Source of the DNA: Aerococcaceae bacterium DSM 111176
GTDB lineage: Bacteria; Bacillota; Bacilli; Lactobacillales; Aerococcaceae
Direction: 5' to 3'
Length of the DNA: 64,000 bases
Assembly: GCA_015863215.1 (NCBI GenBank)
Contig: JACBXN010000023.1
Span: 1 to 64,000, forward strand
The translations under genes and the position numbers were made by a program. The notes under the pieces are model-generated. The model was not told the DNA's origin. It saw nothing but the letters and a program-made list of their open reading frames with translations, and did not search any database. Below, piece after piece: positions 34,601-43,368 of this stretch. Each line of letters begins with the position of its first letter. Position 1 is the first letter of the stretch.

Positions 34601-35315
34601 TTTAGGGGCAAATACAGAATATGACTTGCGTGCAGCATTTGAAGCAGCTGGATTTGAGTCAGATTTCCATATTATTAAAACATCAAACAAAGCGGCTTAT
34701 GACCAAAGCGTTAAAGAGTTTGCCGAAAAAATTGCTGACTATCAAGTCATTGCTTTTGCAGCAGGATTTGTTTTAGCAAATGAACCGGACGACCTTGCAC
34801 GTGGATGGGATTTAGTATTAGAAGACGCAGCAGTTAAAGAAGCAATTGACGCTCACTTAGCGAAAAAACGTTTAATCTTCGGTTCAGGTTCAGCCGCAGC
34901 AACATTAGTTCGTACAGGATTAATTGAATTTGGCGAGATTAAAGCAGGAACAGAATTAGAAATGGTCTTAAATCCATACGCTAAATTTGTCAGCGATATT
35001 CAAGTAGCACAAATCGTTTCGCAAAATAGCCCTTGGTCTGACGCAGAAACAACGGTTTATTCAACTGCCTTAGCTACAAAATGGGGTGGCATTGACCTAG
35101 CGTCTAAACATGATGAAATGTTTGGAAATGGACAAGTATTATCAATGTTCCAAGAACACTTTAACGAATACGCAGTTGATACTGTAACGAGTCCAAATGG
35201 CTTAGTACTGGCAAGTGTGTCGAATGTAGAACGCATGGATGACGATTTATACCAAAATATCGATATTGTTGGACTACCAACATTTATCCAACAAGCACGC
35301 GCTTATTTCGCTTAA
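31686..35315 (+). CDS. purL: Large-type FGAM synthase PurL with a degenerate glutaminase domain
   Basis: A 1209-aa single-chain formylglycinamidine synthase (N-terminal PurS-like, linker and synthetase domains, then a class I amidotransferase domain). The synthetase half looks intact: SDHCRHTTF, FKNETHNHPTEIEPFGGAST and CNDFGAGGVAVAIGE. The C-terminal domain (about residues 963-1209) keeps the fold outline (RVLIPV, NEPDD, NPNGLVLA, VERMDDDLYQNI) but not catalysis: G-I-C-N-G-x-Q is replaced by G-S-G-S-A-A-A, putting Gly 1068 at the nucleophile, and G-H-x-E-R is S-N-V-E-R, with Asn 1180 for His; only the Glu remains. It should need free ammonia or a separate glutaminase. The frame is intact. 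Eighteen bases after purC. Confidence 0.93.
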   Translation: MRVITQELNHRNQHVDLLEKEAIDFLGWSEGFTIDEYNVFDFEGASAEQVEQIKEKVFAAPSRAIYDTLIPEAGEHLFRYRQVTGQYNETEEMTQKFVHNILGFENVQVHHSTMLDIKGITTSQLEQFKHYLLNPVENTEVTVEPNAPKLMDSDWSELGPIEGFIDYTEDELRVFGSQFAMDLDDLTFAQNHFKEINRNPNLWELKVIDTYWSDHCRHTTFNTHLDNIDIEDGFYKDLFATALDNYMEQRESLSRTDRPVTLMELGTVQSRDLRAKGMLDDMEVSAEVNACTLEIKVDVDGQEEDWILYFKNETHNHPTEIEPFGGASTCLGGGVRDPLSGRSWVYQAMRVGGAYNPTLSWDETREGKLPQRVISQTALAGYSDYLNQYGVTGGFNEEVYHPGFEAKRMELGALISAAPKENIIKEEPNAGDKVILLGGKTGRDGVGGAVGSSKIQTEESLEQAGAEVQKGNASVQRKIGRLFRNGEATKLIRRCNDFGAGGVAVAIGELADGLHIELEKVPVKYDGMHAGEIAISESQERMAVVVGETDVKAFMAYAAEEDVEATIVATVTDDATMTITYNGDPVIQLSREFLDSAGADKHENALLVQPDMDLFKRAEIELTVESINDYITDINRVSQQAMDEQFDATIGRATVLYPYGGKSRRTKELGMISRLPARKGDTTTTSVMAYGFEPELAVNSPFHGGFYAVIESIGRLVALGFNYKTARLTFQEYFERLESVPERWGKPVLALLGANTVMDELGLASIGGKDSMSGSFEELNVPPSLLSFAVATGSTKSVLSRALKAAGNKVVLVENPILEDGTIDFNKAKVIYDAIYTVNQTGQLLAASTVGYNGLLQELVEMSYGNSIGVELTDAVSGRLTTPMMGSFLLEVADESVLAGIDYEVIGTTIADTIKLASLTLPIEELYETSNEVLASVYSRLDRFEIDVPELMNNFEEKKSSEENARVLIPVHLGANTEYDLRAAFEAAGFESDFHIIKTSNKAAYDQSVKEFAEKIADYQVIAFAAGFVLANEPDDLARGWDLVLEDAAVKEAIDAHLAKKRLIFGSGSAAATLVRTGLIEFGEIKAGTELEMVLNPYAKFVSDIQVAQIVSQNSPWSDAETTVYSTALATKWGGIDLASKHDEMFGNGQVLSMFQEHFNEYAVDTVTSPNGLVLASVSNVERMDDDLYQNIDIVGLPTFIQQARAYFA

Positions 35316-35321
35316 TTATAT

Positions 35322-35350
35322 AGCCAGTCAACATAACAAGTCGACTGGCT
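35322..35350 (+). other. Intercistronic hairpin between purL and purE
   Basis: An 8-bp stem (35322-35329 with 35343-35350) in the 100-base gap between purL and purE, without a T run after it. It may act in mRNA processing or partial attenuation rather than full termination. Confidence 0.45.
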
Positions 35351-35417
35351 TCGCTTATTATTTAGAAAATGACATCAATTACTAGAAACTGATCAATCTT
35401 AAAGGAGAATTTTAATT

Positions 35418-35888
35418 ATGATTACAATTGTTATGGGAAGTTCATCAGATAAAGCAATCGCCGCTAAAGTTGTTGACCAACTGAAAGAATTTGGTGTTGA
35501 ATATAAAGTCTTAGTTATTTCAGCGCACCGTGCCCTAGATTTATTATTAGCAGAAGTTGAAAAAGATGAAGCAGATATTTATATCGCTATGGCTGGTAAA
35601 GCAGCTCATTTAGCTGGGGTATTAGCAGGAGCAACAACGAAACCAGTTATTGGAATTCCCGTTAAATCATCAACTTTAGATGGTTTAGATGCACTATTAT
35701 CGACTGTACAAATGCCTTCAGGTGTTCCAGTTGCGACAGTAGCCATTGATGGTGGACAAAATGCAGCGATTTTAGCCACACAAATTTTAGCATTACAAGA
35801 CGAAACTCTAGCTCAAAAATTAAAAGACTATAAAGTATCGATGCAAGAGAATGTTGTCAAAATGAATGACGACATCCAAGACTTATAA
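35418..35888 (+). CDS. purE: PurE-type AIR carboxylase/N5-CAIR mutase
   Basis: A 156-aa PurE. It has GSSSD at residues 8-12, the catalytic His in S-A-H-R, A-A-H-L, and [20 protein letters not shown]. The usual class I motifs S-A-H-R-T-P and A-G-G-A-A-H-L-P-G are S-A-H-R-A-L and A-G-K-A-A-H-L-A-G here. No purK (N5-CAIR synthetase) follows, although purE-purK is the usual pair. Either purK is elsewhere, or this enzyme carboxylates AIR directly with CO2, as class II PurE does. AAAGGAGAATTTT precedes the ATG. Confidence 0.9.
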   Translation: MITIVMGSSSDKAIAAKVVDQLKEFGVEYKVLVISAHRALDLLLAEVEKDEADIYIAMAGKAAHLAGVLAGATTKPVIGIPVKSSTLDGLDALLSTVQMPSGVPVATVAIDGGQNAAILATQILALQDETLAQKLKDYKVSMQENVVKMNDDIQDL

Positions 35889-35906
35889 AATTAAGAAGGT
35901 AAAATA

Positions 35907-37163
35907 ATGAGTGGAATTTTTGGGTACTTTTCAACACGAGATGTATCTGCATTTCAAGAAATTTATTTCGGACTCTACGCACTCCAACATCGAGGGCAAC
36001 AATCGGTAGGGATTGCGACTTTACACGATCAAGGGATTGACAGTCATATTGGTCGGGGCCAGGTGAAACGTAATTTTGCTAAAGACTGGCATGACGACCT
36101 TCGTGGGAATAAGGGATTGGGCTTTGTGAAATATAAATTCCGATATGATACAACAATGCCTGATATGCCAATTGTGCACAATGGTGGATTGCTGACGATT
36201 GACGGTATTATTACAAATGACGATTTTACGATAGAAGAGTTGATTGCTAAGCTAGAATCAGCAGATATTTCAATCGTCCGTGAGTATTTACAAAAACTAA
36301 CAGGTGCCTTTACGATTTGTTACATTTCACATGAGAAAATGATTGCTTACCGTGATTTGGAAGGGATCAAACCACTTTGTATCGGATATGATAAAGATAC
36401 AGCAATTATTGCGACGGAATCATGTGCTTTTGAGGCGACAAATACGCGCTTTGTCCGTGATATGCAACCAGGTGAATTGTTTGTACATACTTTACATGGC
36501 CAAACTTCTTATTATTTATCGAATGAAGAAGCAACCGTATGTGCCTTTGAATACGTATATACGGCTCGTCCTGACTCAGTCATTGATGGTCGTTCAGTAT
36601 ATGAAGCACGTTACCGCATGGGTGAAAAACTATTTGAAGAATCTCCGGTAGATGCTGATATTGTCATCGGAGCGCCAGATTCAGGAATCATTGCAGCACT
36701 AGGATATGCAAATGCATCTGGGATTGATTATCAACAAGGATTCATTCGTAATAATTATATTGGTCGTACTTTTATTGAAATGTCACAAGCTGAAAGAGAA
36801 CGTGGTGTGACAATCAAATTAACGCCAATCAGAGTAAATATCCAAAATCAAGATATTATCTTAGTCGATGATTCGATTGTTCGTGGGACAACGATTAAGC
36901 GCATTGTTAAAAATCTCAAGGACAAAGGAGCTAATAAAGTTCATGTTCGTATTTCAGCACCTGAAATTGTGAAGAGTAACAATGTAACTGTTGATATTCC
37001 CGATGAAGAAGATTTAATTTCAGCCAATCATACGGTTGAAGAGATGGTAGAAATTATTGGATGTGATTCTCTTGCATTTTTATCACTCGGTGGCATGCAT
37101 AAAGCGGTTGGTACCAAGAATTTATATCAAGACTACTTTTTAACAGAAGAGGAGACAAACTAA
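35907..37163 (+). CDS. purF: PRPP amidotransferase PurF lacking the catalytic cysteine
   Basis: A 418-aa PurF, about 60 residues shorter than usual. The phosphoribosyltransferase half is intact, with ILVDDSIVRGTT as the PRPP loop and GAPDSGIIAALGYA, NNYIGRTFIE. The N-terminal Ntn-hydrolase half is degenerate: it starts M-S-G-I-F-G where active enzymes have (propeptide-)C-G-I/V-F-G, the nucleophilic Cys being Ser (AGT at 35910-35912). G-H-x-R-Y-S-T-A-G is G-F-V-K-Y-K-F-R-Y (about 72-80), H-N-G-N is H-N-G-G (91-94), and the S-D-S/T-E motif is missing. HRGQ (28-31) remains. Glutamine cleavage looks impossible; ammonia-dependent synthesis of phosphoribosylamine could persist. It lies 18 bases after purE. 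Confidence 0.93.
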   Translation: MSGIFGYFSTRDVSAFQEIYFGLYALQHRGQQSVGIATLHDQGIDSHIGRGQVKRNFAKDWHDDLRGNKGLGFVKYKFRYDTTMPDMPIVHNGGLLTIDGIITNDDFTIEELIAKLESADISIVREYLQKLTGAFTICYISHEKMIAYRDLEGIKPLCIGYDKDTAIIATESCAFEATNTRFVRDMQPGELFVHTLHGQTSYYLSNEEATVCAFEYVYTARPDSVIDGRSVYEARYRMGEKLFEESPVDADIVIGAPDSGIIAALGYANASGIDYQQGFIRNNYIGRTFIEMSQAERERGVTIKLTPIRVNIQNQDIILVDDSIVRGTTIKRIVKNLKDKGANKVHVRISAPEIVKSNNVTVDIPDEEDLISANHTVEEMVEIIGCDSLAFLSLGGMHKAVGTKNLYQDYFLTEEETN

Positions 37164-37164
37164 G

Positions 37165-38190
37165 ATGTCATTAGATTATAAGGCAGCAGGCGTTAACAAA
37201 GAGGCCGGCTATCAACAAGTTGAATTGATGAAGGAAATGGTAAAACGCACTCACACACCTGGTGTATTAAATGACCTAGGTGGATTTGCGGGTGCCTTTA
37301 AACCAGATTTAACGGGTATGAAAGAACCTGTCTTAGTTTCAGGAACTGATGGTGTTGGAACAAAATTAATGTTAGCTCAAAGTCTGGATATTCATAATAC
37401 AATTGGTATTGACGCTGTAGCGATGTGTGTCAATGATATTCTATGCCAAGGTGGTCAGCCGTTATTTTTCTTAGATTATATTGCAACTGGGAAGAATATT
37501 CCCGAAAAAATGGCTACGATCGTTGAAGGAGTAGCGGAAGGCTGCATTCAAGGACATATGGCTCTTATCGGTGGTGAAACTGCTGAAATGCCTGGAATGT
37601 ATGATGAAGACGAGTATGATATTGCAGGGTTCGCAGTCGGAATTGTAGACCGTGGAAAGATTATCACTGGTGAAAAAATTAAAGCTGGCGACATTGTACT
37701 AGGATTACCATCTTCAGGTGTTCATTCGAATGGATTCTCTTTAGTACGTGCTATTTTAAAACAACAAGGTCTTGAATACACGGACACAGTTGAAGGATTA
37801 GATAAAACTATTGGTGAAACATTACTAACACCGACTCGTATTTATGCCGATGAGGTTTTAGCTTTAATTAAAGAGGTAGAAGTTTCAGGAATTGCTCACA
37901 TTACAGGTGGTGGACTGGAAGAGAATTTACCTCGTATTTTACCAGAAGGATTAGGCTTAACAGTTGACCCAACCGCAATCCCAACACAGCCCATCTTCAG
38001 TAAATTACAAGAATGGGGCAATGTCGATTTAATCGAAATGTTTGGAACATTCAATATGGGCGTAGGGATGGTTATAGTAATGGACCCAACTCAAGCTGAG
38101 ACTGCTCGTAAAGTTTTAAATGATATGAACTCTGATTTCTTTGAAATGGGAACCATTGAAGAATTAGATCAAGGAGTCGTATTTAAATGA
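37165..38190 (+). CDS. purM: AIR synthetase
   Basis: A 341-aa phosphoribosylformylglycinamidine cyclo-ligase, normal length. Motifs are SGTDGVGTKLMLA, GIDAVAMCVNDILCQGG, the conserved GGETAEMPGMY and SSGVHSNGFSLVR, and HITGGGLEENLPRILP. It closes the imidazole ring of FGAM. It starts one base after the purF stop and overlaps purN by four bases (ATGA). Confidence 0.96.
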   Translation: MSLDYKAAGVNKEAGYQQVELMKEMVKRTHTPGVLNDLGGFAGAFKPDLTGMKEPVLVSGTDGVGTKLMLAQSLDIHNTIGIDAVAMCVNDILCQGGQPLFFLDYIATGKNIPEKMATIVEGVAEGCIQGHMALIGGETAEMPGMYDEDEYDIAGFAVGIVDRGKIITGEKIKAGDIVLGLPSSGVHSNGFSLVRAILKQQGLEYTDTVEGLDKTIGETLLTPTRIYADEVLALIKEVEVSGIAHITGGGLEENLPRILPEGLGLTVDPTAIPTQPIFSKLQEWGNVDLIEMFGTFNMGVGMVIVMDPTQAETARKVLNDMNSDFFEMGTIEELDQGVVFK

Positions 38191-38750
38191 GCAAAACCAA
38201 GTTAGGTGTTTTGATTTCAGGTGGAGGCACCAATTTACAAGCGATTATTGATGCCTGTGAATCCGGGCGACTAGACGCTGAAATTGTTCTCATCGTCTCT
38301 AATGCATCGAAGGCATATGGTCTAGAACGTGGCAAAAACCACGGTATTAACACTTTAGTATCCCGTAATGATGAACAAATTCGAGATGCCTTTAAAGAGT
38401 CAGGAGCAGAGCTGTTGGTTTTAGCAGGCTACTTACGTACAGTGACTCCTACCTTAATTGACGCTTATCCTGACCGGATTATTAACATCCATCCGTCCCT
38501 TATACCGGCCTTTGCAGGAAAGGGATATTACGGGATAAAAGTCCATGAAGGCGTTATTAAAAGAGGCGTTCAAATTACTGGAGCGACGACACATTTAGTC
38601 AATGATGAGTTAGATGAAGGCCGTATTTTAAGACAAGAAAGTCTTCGCGTTCATCCAGAAGATACAGCCGAAACATTACAACAACGTGTATTAGAAATTG
38701 AACATAAAATATTGGTTGAAACGATACAACAAATGATAGGAGAGATTTAA
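38187..38750 (+). CDS. purN: GAR transformylase (10-formyl-THF dependent)
   Basis: A 187-aa PurN, normal length. It moves a formyl group from 10-formyl-THF to glycinamide ribonucleotide. SGGGTNLQAIID at the N-terminus binds the phosphate; catalytic Asn and His are in INIHPSLIPAF and the Asp in the LVNDELDEG region. GKGYYGIKVHEG is the variant loop common in clostridia and some lactic acid bacteria. It overlaps purM. The 10-formyl-THF can come from Fhs at the end of the same operon. Confidence 0.95.
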   Translation: MSKTKLGVLISGGGTNLQAIIDACESGRLDAEIVLIVSNASKAYGLERGKNHGINTLVSRNDEQIRDAFKESGAELLVLAGYLRTVTPTLIDAYPDRIINIHPSLIPAFAGKGYYGIKVHEGVIKRGVQITGATTHLVNDELDEGRILRQESLRVHPEDTAETLQQRVLEIEHKILVETIQQMIGEI

Positions 38751-40262
38751 TTGCGCGCACTTATTTCAGTATATGATAAAACAGGCATCGTTGAATTTGC
38801 GAAAGAACTCGTTGAGTTAGGTTGGGAAATTATCTCAACAGGCGGAACTTATAAGACAATTGAAGATGCAGGTATTGAAGTGATGGACGTTGAGGAAGTA
38901 ACTGGTTTTCCAGACATGCTTGACGGCCGTGTGAAAACATTACATCCAAATGTTCATGGTGGTATTTTATATCGCCGCGAGGATTCGAGTCATCAAGAAA
39001 CGGTTGATGCTCATGGTATTAAAGGGATTGATATGATTGTTAATACCTTATACCCATTTGAGGAAACGGTAAAGAATCCAGAGGCAAGCCACGCAGAAAT
39101 TATTGAAAAAATCGACATCGGTGGCCCATCAATGATTCGTGCTGCATGTAAAAACTATCAAGATGTTATTATTGTGACGGAACCAAAAGATTATGACGCG
39201 ATTTTAGCTGAATTAAAATCAGGTGAAGTTTCACTTGAAACACGTCAACAATTAGCAGGTAAAGCATTTGGTCTAACAGCTTATTATGATGCGCAAATCG
39301 CTGCATACTTTAACCAATTAAATGGTGTTGATTTCCCAGAATACTTAACAAAAGGTTACCGTTTTGGTGAAGAATTACGTTATGGTGAAAATCCACATCA
39401 ACAAGCAGCCCTTTATTTAGAATCAGATCCAACATACGGATTTAAACAATTACACGGTAAACAAATTTCATATAACAATATGAATGACTTAAAAGCGTGT
39501 ATCGAATTAGTACGTGAATTTGAAGTGCCTGCAGCTGTAGCGGTTAAACATGCGAACCCATGTGGGGTTGCGATCGGAGACACTCTAGCAGAGGCATACC
39601 AAAAAGCGTATGACTGTGATCCGGAGTCAATTTTCGGAGGAATTATTGGTCTTAACCGTCCAGTTGATAAAGAGACAGCTGAAAAATTATCACAAATTTT
39701 CTTAGAAATCGTAGCTGCGCCATCATTCGATGAAGAAGCATTAGAAATTCTAACGAAAAAGAAAAATATCCGCTTATTAGAAATGGATAACTTAATGGAA
39801 GCAGAACGTGCTCCGATGATGATTCGTGAAACAGTTAATGGTGCTTTAGTTCAAAATGTTGACTTAGAATTATATGAAGGTGATGTTGAACTTAAGACAA
39901 CCCGTGAAGTATCTGAACAAGAAAAAATTGACTTAGACTTTGCTTGGAAAGTAGTGAAACATATCGCGTCTAACGCAATGGTTGTAGCTAAAGATGGCAT
40001 GACATACGGTTTAGGTCATGGTGAGGTGAAACGTGTTTGGGCCTTAGAAAAAGCACTTGAACGTTCAGAATTTGATTTAAATGGAGCCGTAGTTGCTTCA
40101 GATGCGTTCTTCTTCAAAGATACGATTGATACACTTGCTGAATATGGTATTAAAGCAATTATCCAACCAGGTGGGTCAGTTAAAGATTCTGAAGTAATTG
40201 AAACAGCAAACGAAAAAGATATTTCAGTTCTCTTTACCGGAATGCGTCACTTTAAACATTAA
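38751..40262 (+). CDS. purH: AICAR transformylase/IMP cyclohydrolase
   Basis: A 503-aa bifunctional PurH. The cyclohydrolase (MGS-like) domain covers about 1-190, with ALISVYDKTGIVEFAK, ISTGGTYKTIEDAG and DGRVKTLHPNVHGG. The transformylase domain has RYGENPHQQAALY, the catalytic K-H-A-N-P-C-G near residue 266 and SDAFFFKDTID. The start is TTG directly after the purN stop, with AGGAG nine bases upstream, so it depends on coupled translation. It completes IMP synthesis. Confidence 0.95.
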   Translation: MRALISVYDKTGIVEFAKELVELGWEIISTGGTYKTIEDAGIEVMDVEEVTGFPDMLDGRVKTLHPNVHGGILYRREDSSHQETVDAHGIKGIDMIVNTLYPFEETVKNPEASHAEIIEKIDIGGPSMIRAACKNYQDVIIVTEPKDYDAILAELKSGEVSLETRQQLAGKAFGLTAYYDAQIAAYFNQLNGVDFPEYLTKGYRFGEELRYGENPHQQAALYLESDPTYGFKQLHGKQISYNNMNDLKACIELVREFEVPAAVAVKHANPCGVAIGDTLAEAYQKAYDCDPESIFGGIIGLNRPVDKETAEKLSQIFLEIVAAPSFDEEALEILTKKKNIRLLEMDNLMEAERAPMMIRETVNGALVQNVDLELYEGDVELKTTREVSEQEKIDLDFAWKVVKHIASNAMVVAKDGMTYGLGHGEVKRVWALEKALERSEFDLNGAVVASDAFFFKDTIDTLAEYGIKAIIQPGGSVKDSEVIETANEKDISVLFTGMRHFKH

Positions 40263-40279
40263 TACGAGGAGGAAGACCT

Positions 40280-41524
40280 ATGAAGGTATTAATTATTGGA
40301 TCTGGCGGCCGCGAACATGCATTAGGCTGGAAATTAGACCAATCACCTCAAGTAGATGAATTATTTTTTGCACCAGGAAATGCTGGAACAAGCTTTTTGG
40401 GAACGAATGTTTTGATTAATGCAATGGAGATTGATCAATTAGTGGAATTCGCAAAGTCTGAAGCCATCGACTTAACCGTTGTTGGACCGGAGGATCCTTT
40501 ATGTGCAGGAATTGTAGAGCGATTTGAAGAGGAAGGTTTAAAAATCTTCGGACCAAACTTAGAGTGTTCTCAGTTTGAGTCATCGAAAGATTTCACTAAG
40601 AAATTCTTACAGCGACACGAAATTCCAACCGCAGCCTATAATACTTATACAGACTATGATTCAGCTGTTAAAGGGCTTGGCGAGGTATCATATCCCATTG
40701 TGATTAAAGCAGACGGTTTGGCTTTAGGTAAAGGGGTTGTAATCGTATCTGATTATGATCACGGGGTTCAGACATTGGATGAAATGATGAACCAAGCACA
40801 ATTTGGTGAAGCTGGGGCAACAGTTGTTATCGAGGAATTCCTTGATGGACCTGAATTATCACTGCTTTGTATTGTGTCACATAACCGTGTGATCCCACTT
40901 GATTTAGCCCGTGATTATAAGAAAGCTTATGACGGAGACCAAGGTCTCAATACGGGGGGAGTAGGGTGTTTTTCACCAGTTCCTATCCCGGATGATGTAG
41001 AACAAAGTATTAACGAAATTAATAAAATGATTGAACAAGGTCTAATCGAAGATGGTTTTGATTTTACAGGAATTTTATTTGTTGGGTTTATTATTCAAGA
41101 CGGCAAACCTTATGTACTAGAATTTAACGTCCGTTTTGGGGATCCTGAAACAGAAGTCTTAATGCCACGATTAGAATCAGATTTATTTGATATACTAAAT
41201 AAAGCAATCGATGATACGCTCATTGATGAAGATCTAATCTGGTCTAACGACAAAGCAGTAGGAGTAATCTTAACTTCTATTGGCTATCCAGCAGAATATG
41301 AACAAGGTCACGCTATTAAATTACCAGTTGCAAACCCAGTTGGCACAATTCTCTTCCATAATGGTACAGCCTTTGACGGTGATAACCTTGTTAATGCCGG
41401 TGGACGTGTCTTAACGGCAGTTGGACTCGGTAAAACACAAGAGGAAGCGAGACTATTAGCCTATCAATTAGTTGGACGCATTGAATCAGATAATTTAACA
41501 TATCGAACAGATATTGCGAAGTAA
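40280..41524 (+). CDS. purD: GAR synthetase
   Basis: A 414-aa phosphoribosylamine-glycine ligase of the ATP-grasp superfamily. It has [60 protein letters not shown] and [18 protein letters not shown]. It uses phosphoribosylamine, the unstable product of PurF. GAGGAGGAAG precedes the ATG. It precedes fhs by 13 bases. Confidence 0.95.
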   Translation: MKVLIIGSGGREHALGWKLDQSPQVDELFFAPGNAGTSFLGTNVLINAMEIDQLVEFAKSEAIDLTVVGPEDPLCAGIVERFEEEGLKIFGPNLECSQFESSKDFTKKFLQRHEIPTAAYNTYTDYDSAVKGLGEVSYPIVIKADGLALGKGVVIVSDYDHGVQTLDEMMNQAQFGEAGATVVIEEFLDGPELSLLCIVSHNRVIPLDLARDYKKAYDGDQGLNTGGVGCFSPVPIPDDVEQSINEINKMIEQGLIEDGFDFTGILFVGFIIQDGKPYVLEFNVRFGDPETEVLMPRLESDLFDILNKAIDDTLIDEDLIWSNDKAVGVILTSIGYPAEYEQGHAIKLPVANPVGTILFHNGTAFDGDNLVNAGGRVLTAVGLGKTQEEARLLAYQLVGRIESDNLTYRTDIAK

Positions 41525-41537
41525 GAGAGGAATATTT

Positions 41538-43214
41538 ATGTCACATTTAACAGATATTGAAATTGCACGTAGTGTAGAAACAGCACCCATTCAAGAAATT
41601 GCTGCATCAATTGGTTTAAACAGCAATCAACTGTCACCTTATGGTCATGATAAAGCTAAAATTATGGTTAACAAAATTGATGGATTAAAAGATCGTCAAA
41701 ATGGTAAATTAATTTTAGTAACGGCTATTTCACCAACACCTGCAGGTGAAGGTAAAACAACGACATCCGTTGGACTCGCTGATGGTTTAAAAGAAATCGG
41801 TAAAAATGTTATCGTTGCATTACGTGAACCATCATTAGGACCAGTATTTGGTGTAAAAGGTGGTGCAGCGGGTGGTGGTTATGCACAAGTTGTCCCGATG
41901 GAAGATATTAATTTACACTTTACAGGGGATTTCCATGCAATTTCAGCAGCAAACAATTTAGTAGCGGCTGCGTTAGATAATCATATTCACCAAGGTAATA
42001 CATTAGACGTAGATTTACGTTCAATTACTTGGAAACGAGCAGTGGACATGAATGACCGCCAATTACGTAATATTGTGTCTGGTTTAGGTGCTAAATCGGA
42101 TGGATATACTCGTGATGATGGATTCCAAATAACTGTTGCCTCTGAAATTATGGCTGTTTTATGTCTGGCTGAAGATATGTCAGATTTAAAAGCTCGTCTC
42201 GGTCGTATGATTGTTGGATATAACAATTCAGGTGAACCTGTAACGGTAGCTGACCTAGAGATTGTTGGGGCATTAGCAATCTTACTGAAAGATGCGATTA
42301 TGCCAAACTTAGTTCAAACTTTAGAGAAAACACCTGCAATTATTCACGGTGGACCATTTGCCAATATTGCGCATGGATGTAACTCAGTTATTGCTACTAA
42401 AACAGCAATGAAATTAGCAGACTACACTGTAACAGAAGCTGGATTTGGGGCGGATTTAGGTGCTGAGAAATTCTTAGACATTAAATCACGTATGGCAGGT
42501 ATTCAACCTGATGCTGTCGTCGTAGTCGCAACAATCCGTGCTTTAAAAATGCACGGTGGTGTGGCGAAAACAGACTTAGGCACTGAAAATGTCGATGCAC
42601 TTAAAGCCGGACTAGGCAACTTAAAACGTCATTTATCTAATGTGACCGATACTTATAGCAAACCAGCTGTGGTTGCGATCAACAAATTCCCAACGGATAC
42701 TGAAGCTGAAATTCAAGTCATCATTGATGCAATGACTGAATTAGGCGTTGAAGTATCTTTAGCCGATGGATTCTCAAAAGGCGGTAAAGGAATGACTGAT
42801 TTAGCTGAAAAAGTAGTACTAGCAGCAGAGAAAGAATCAGAATTAACATTTGCCTATGAATTAGAAGATTCTATCCAAGACAAATTAAATAATATCGTTA
42901 AAAATGTTTACGGCGGAAACCAAGCAGTCCTAACACCTAAGGCACGCCGTCAAGCGCGTCAATTGACCGAATTAGGCTATGGTAACTTACCAATTTGTGT
43001 TGCTAAAACACAATACTCATTCTCAGATAACGCTAAATTATTAAACGCACCAGAAGACTTCGACGTCACTGTTCGTGACCTAGTCGTATCAGCAGGTGCA
43101 GGATTTATCGTTGCCTTAACTGGTAATATCATGACAATGCCAGGCCTACCAAAAGTCCCAGCCGCAAACGGTATGGATATCGATGAAGATGGTACCATTG
43201 TAGGATTATCATAA
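41538..43214 (+). CDS. fhs: Formate-tetrahydrofolate ligase
   Basis: A 558-aa Fhs, normal length. It makes 10-formyl-THF from formate, ATP and THF. The phosphate-binding loop is [14 protein letters not shown] near residue 65; [22 protein letters not shown] in two parts, [13 protein letters not shown] and the C-terminal [11 protein letters not shown] are family signatures. The start at 41538 (MSHLTD) has AGAGAGGAA upstream; the frame is open from 41514, overlapping purD. As last gene of the purine operon it ties formyl supply for PurN and PurH to purine demand. Confidence 0.95.
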   Translation: MSHLTDIEIARSVETAPIQEIAASIGLNSNQLSPYGHDKAKIMVNKIDGLKDRQNGKLILVTAISPTPAGEGKTTTSVGLADGLKEIGKNVIVALREPSLGPVFGVKGGAAGGGYAQVVPMEDINLHFTGDFHAISAANNLVAAALDNHIHQGNTLDVDLRSITWKRAVDMNDRQLRNIVSGLGAKSDGYTRDDGFQITVASEIMAVLCLAEDMSDLKARLGRMIVGYNNSGEPVTVADLEIVGALAILLKDAIMPNLVQTLEKTPAIIHGGPFANIAHGCNSVIATKTAMKLADYTVTEAGFGADLGAEKFLDIKSRMAGIQPDAVVVVATIRALKMHGGVAKTDLGTENVDALKAGLGNLKRHLSNVTDTYSKPAVVAINKFPTDTEAEIQVIIDAMTELGVEVSLADGFSKGGKGMTDLAEKVVLAAEKESELTFAYELEDSIQDKLNNIVKNVYGGNQAVLTPKARRQARQLTELGYGNLPICVAKTQYSFSDNAKLLNAPEDFDVTVRDLVVSAGAGFIVALTGNIMTMPGLPKVPAANGMDIDEDGTIVGLS

Positions 43215-43238
43215 TTTTATTGATCTAGAACACTTGAA

Positions 43239-43277
43239 TGACCACCAAAACTTGAAGAGAGTTTGGTGGTTATTTGT
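43239..43277 (+). terminator. Terminator of the purine operon
   Basis: A 10-bp stem (43241-43250 region with 43261-43270) with TTATTTGT after it, 26 bases downstream of the fhs stop. Confidence 0.75.
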
Positions 43278-43368
43278 ATGCTTATAGGAAGGGGCATAAA
43301 TTGTGCTCCAATTAATTAATGGTCAATAAGAATTACTTTTGCTAAAATATGAGAAAGGGGTTGGGAGT

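Noticed and set aside
32614-34638. Short frames on the minus strand of purL
   Set aside because: They are shadows in a strongly coding plus-strand gene and have no start signals.
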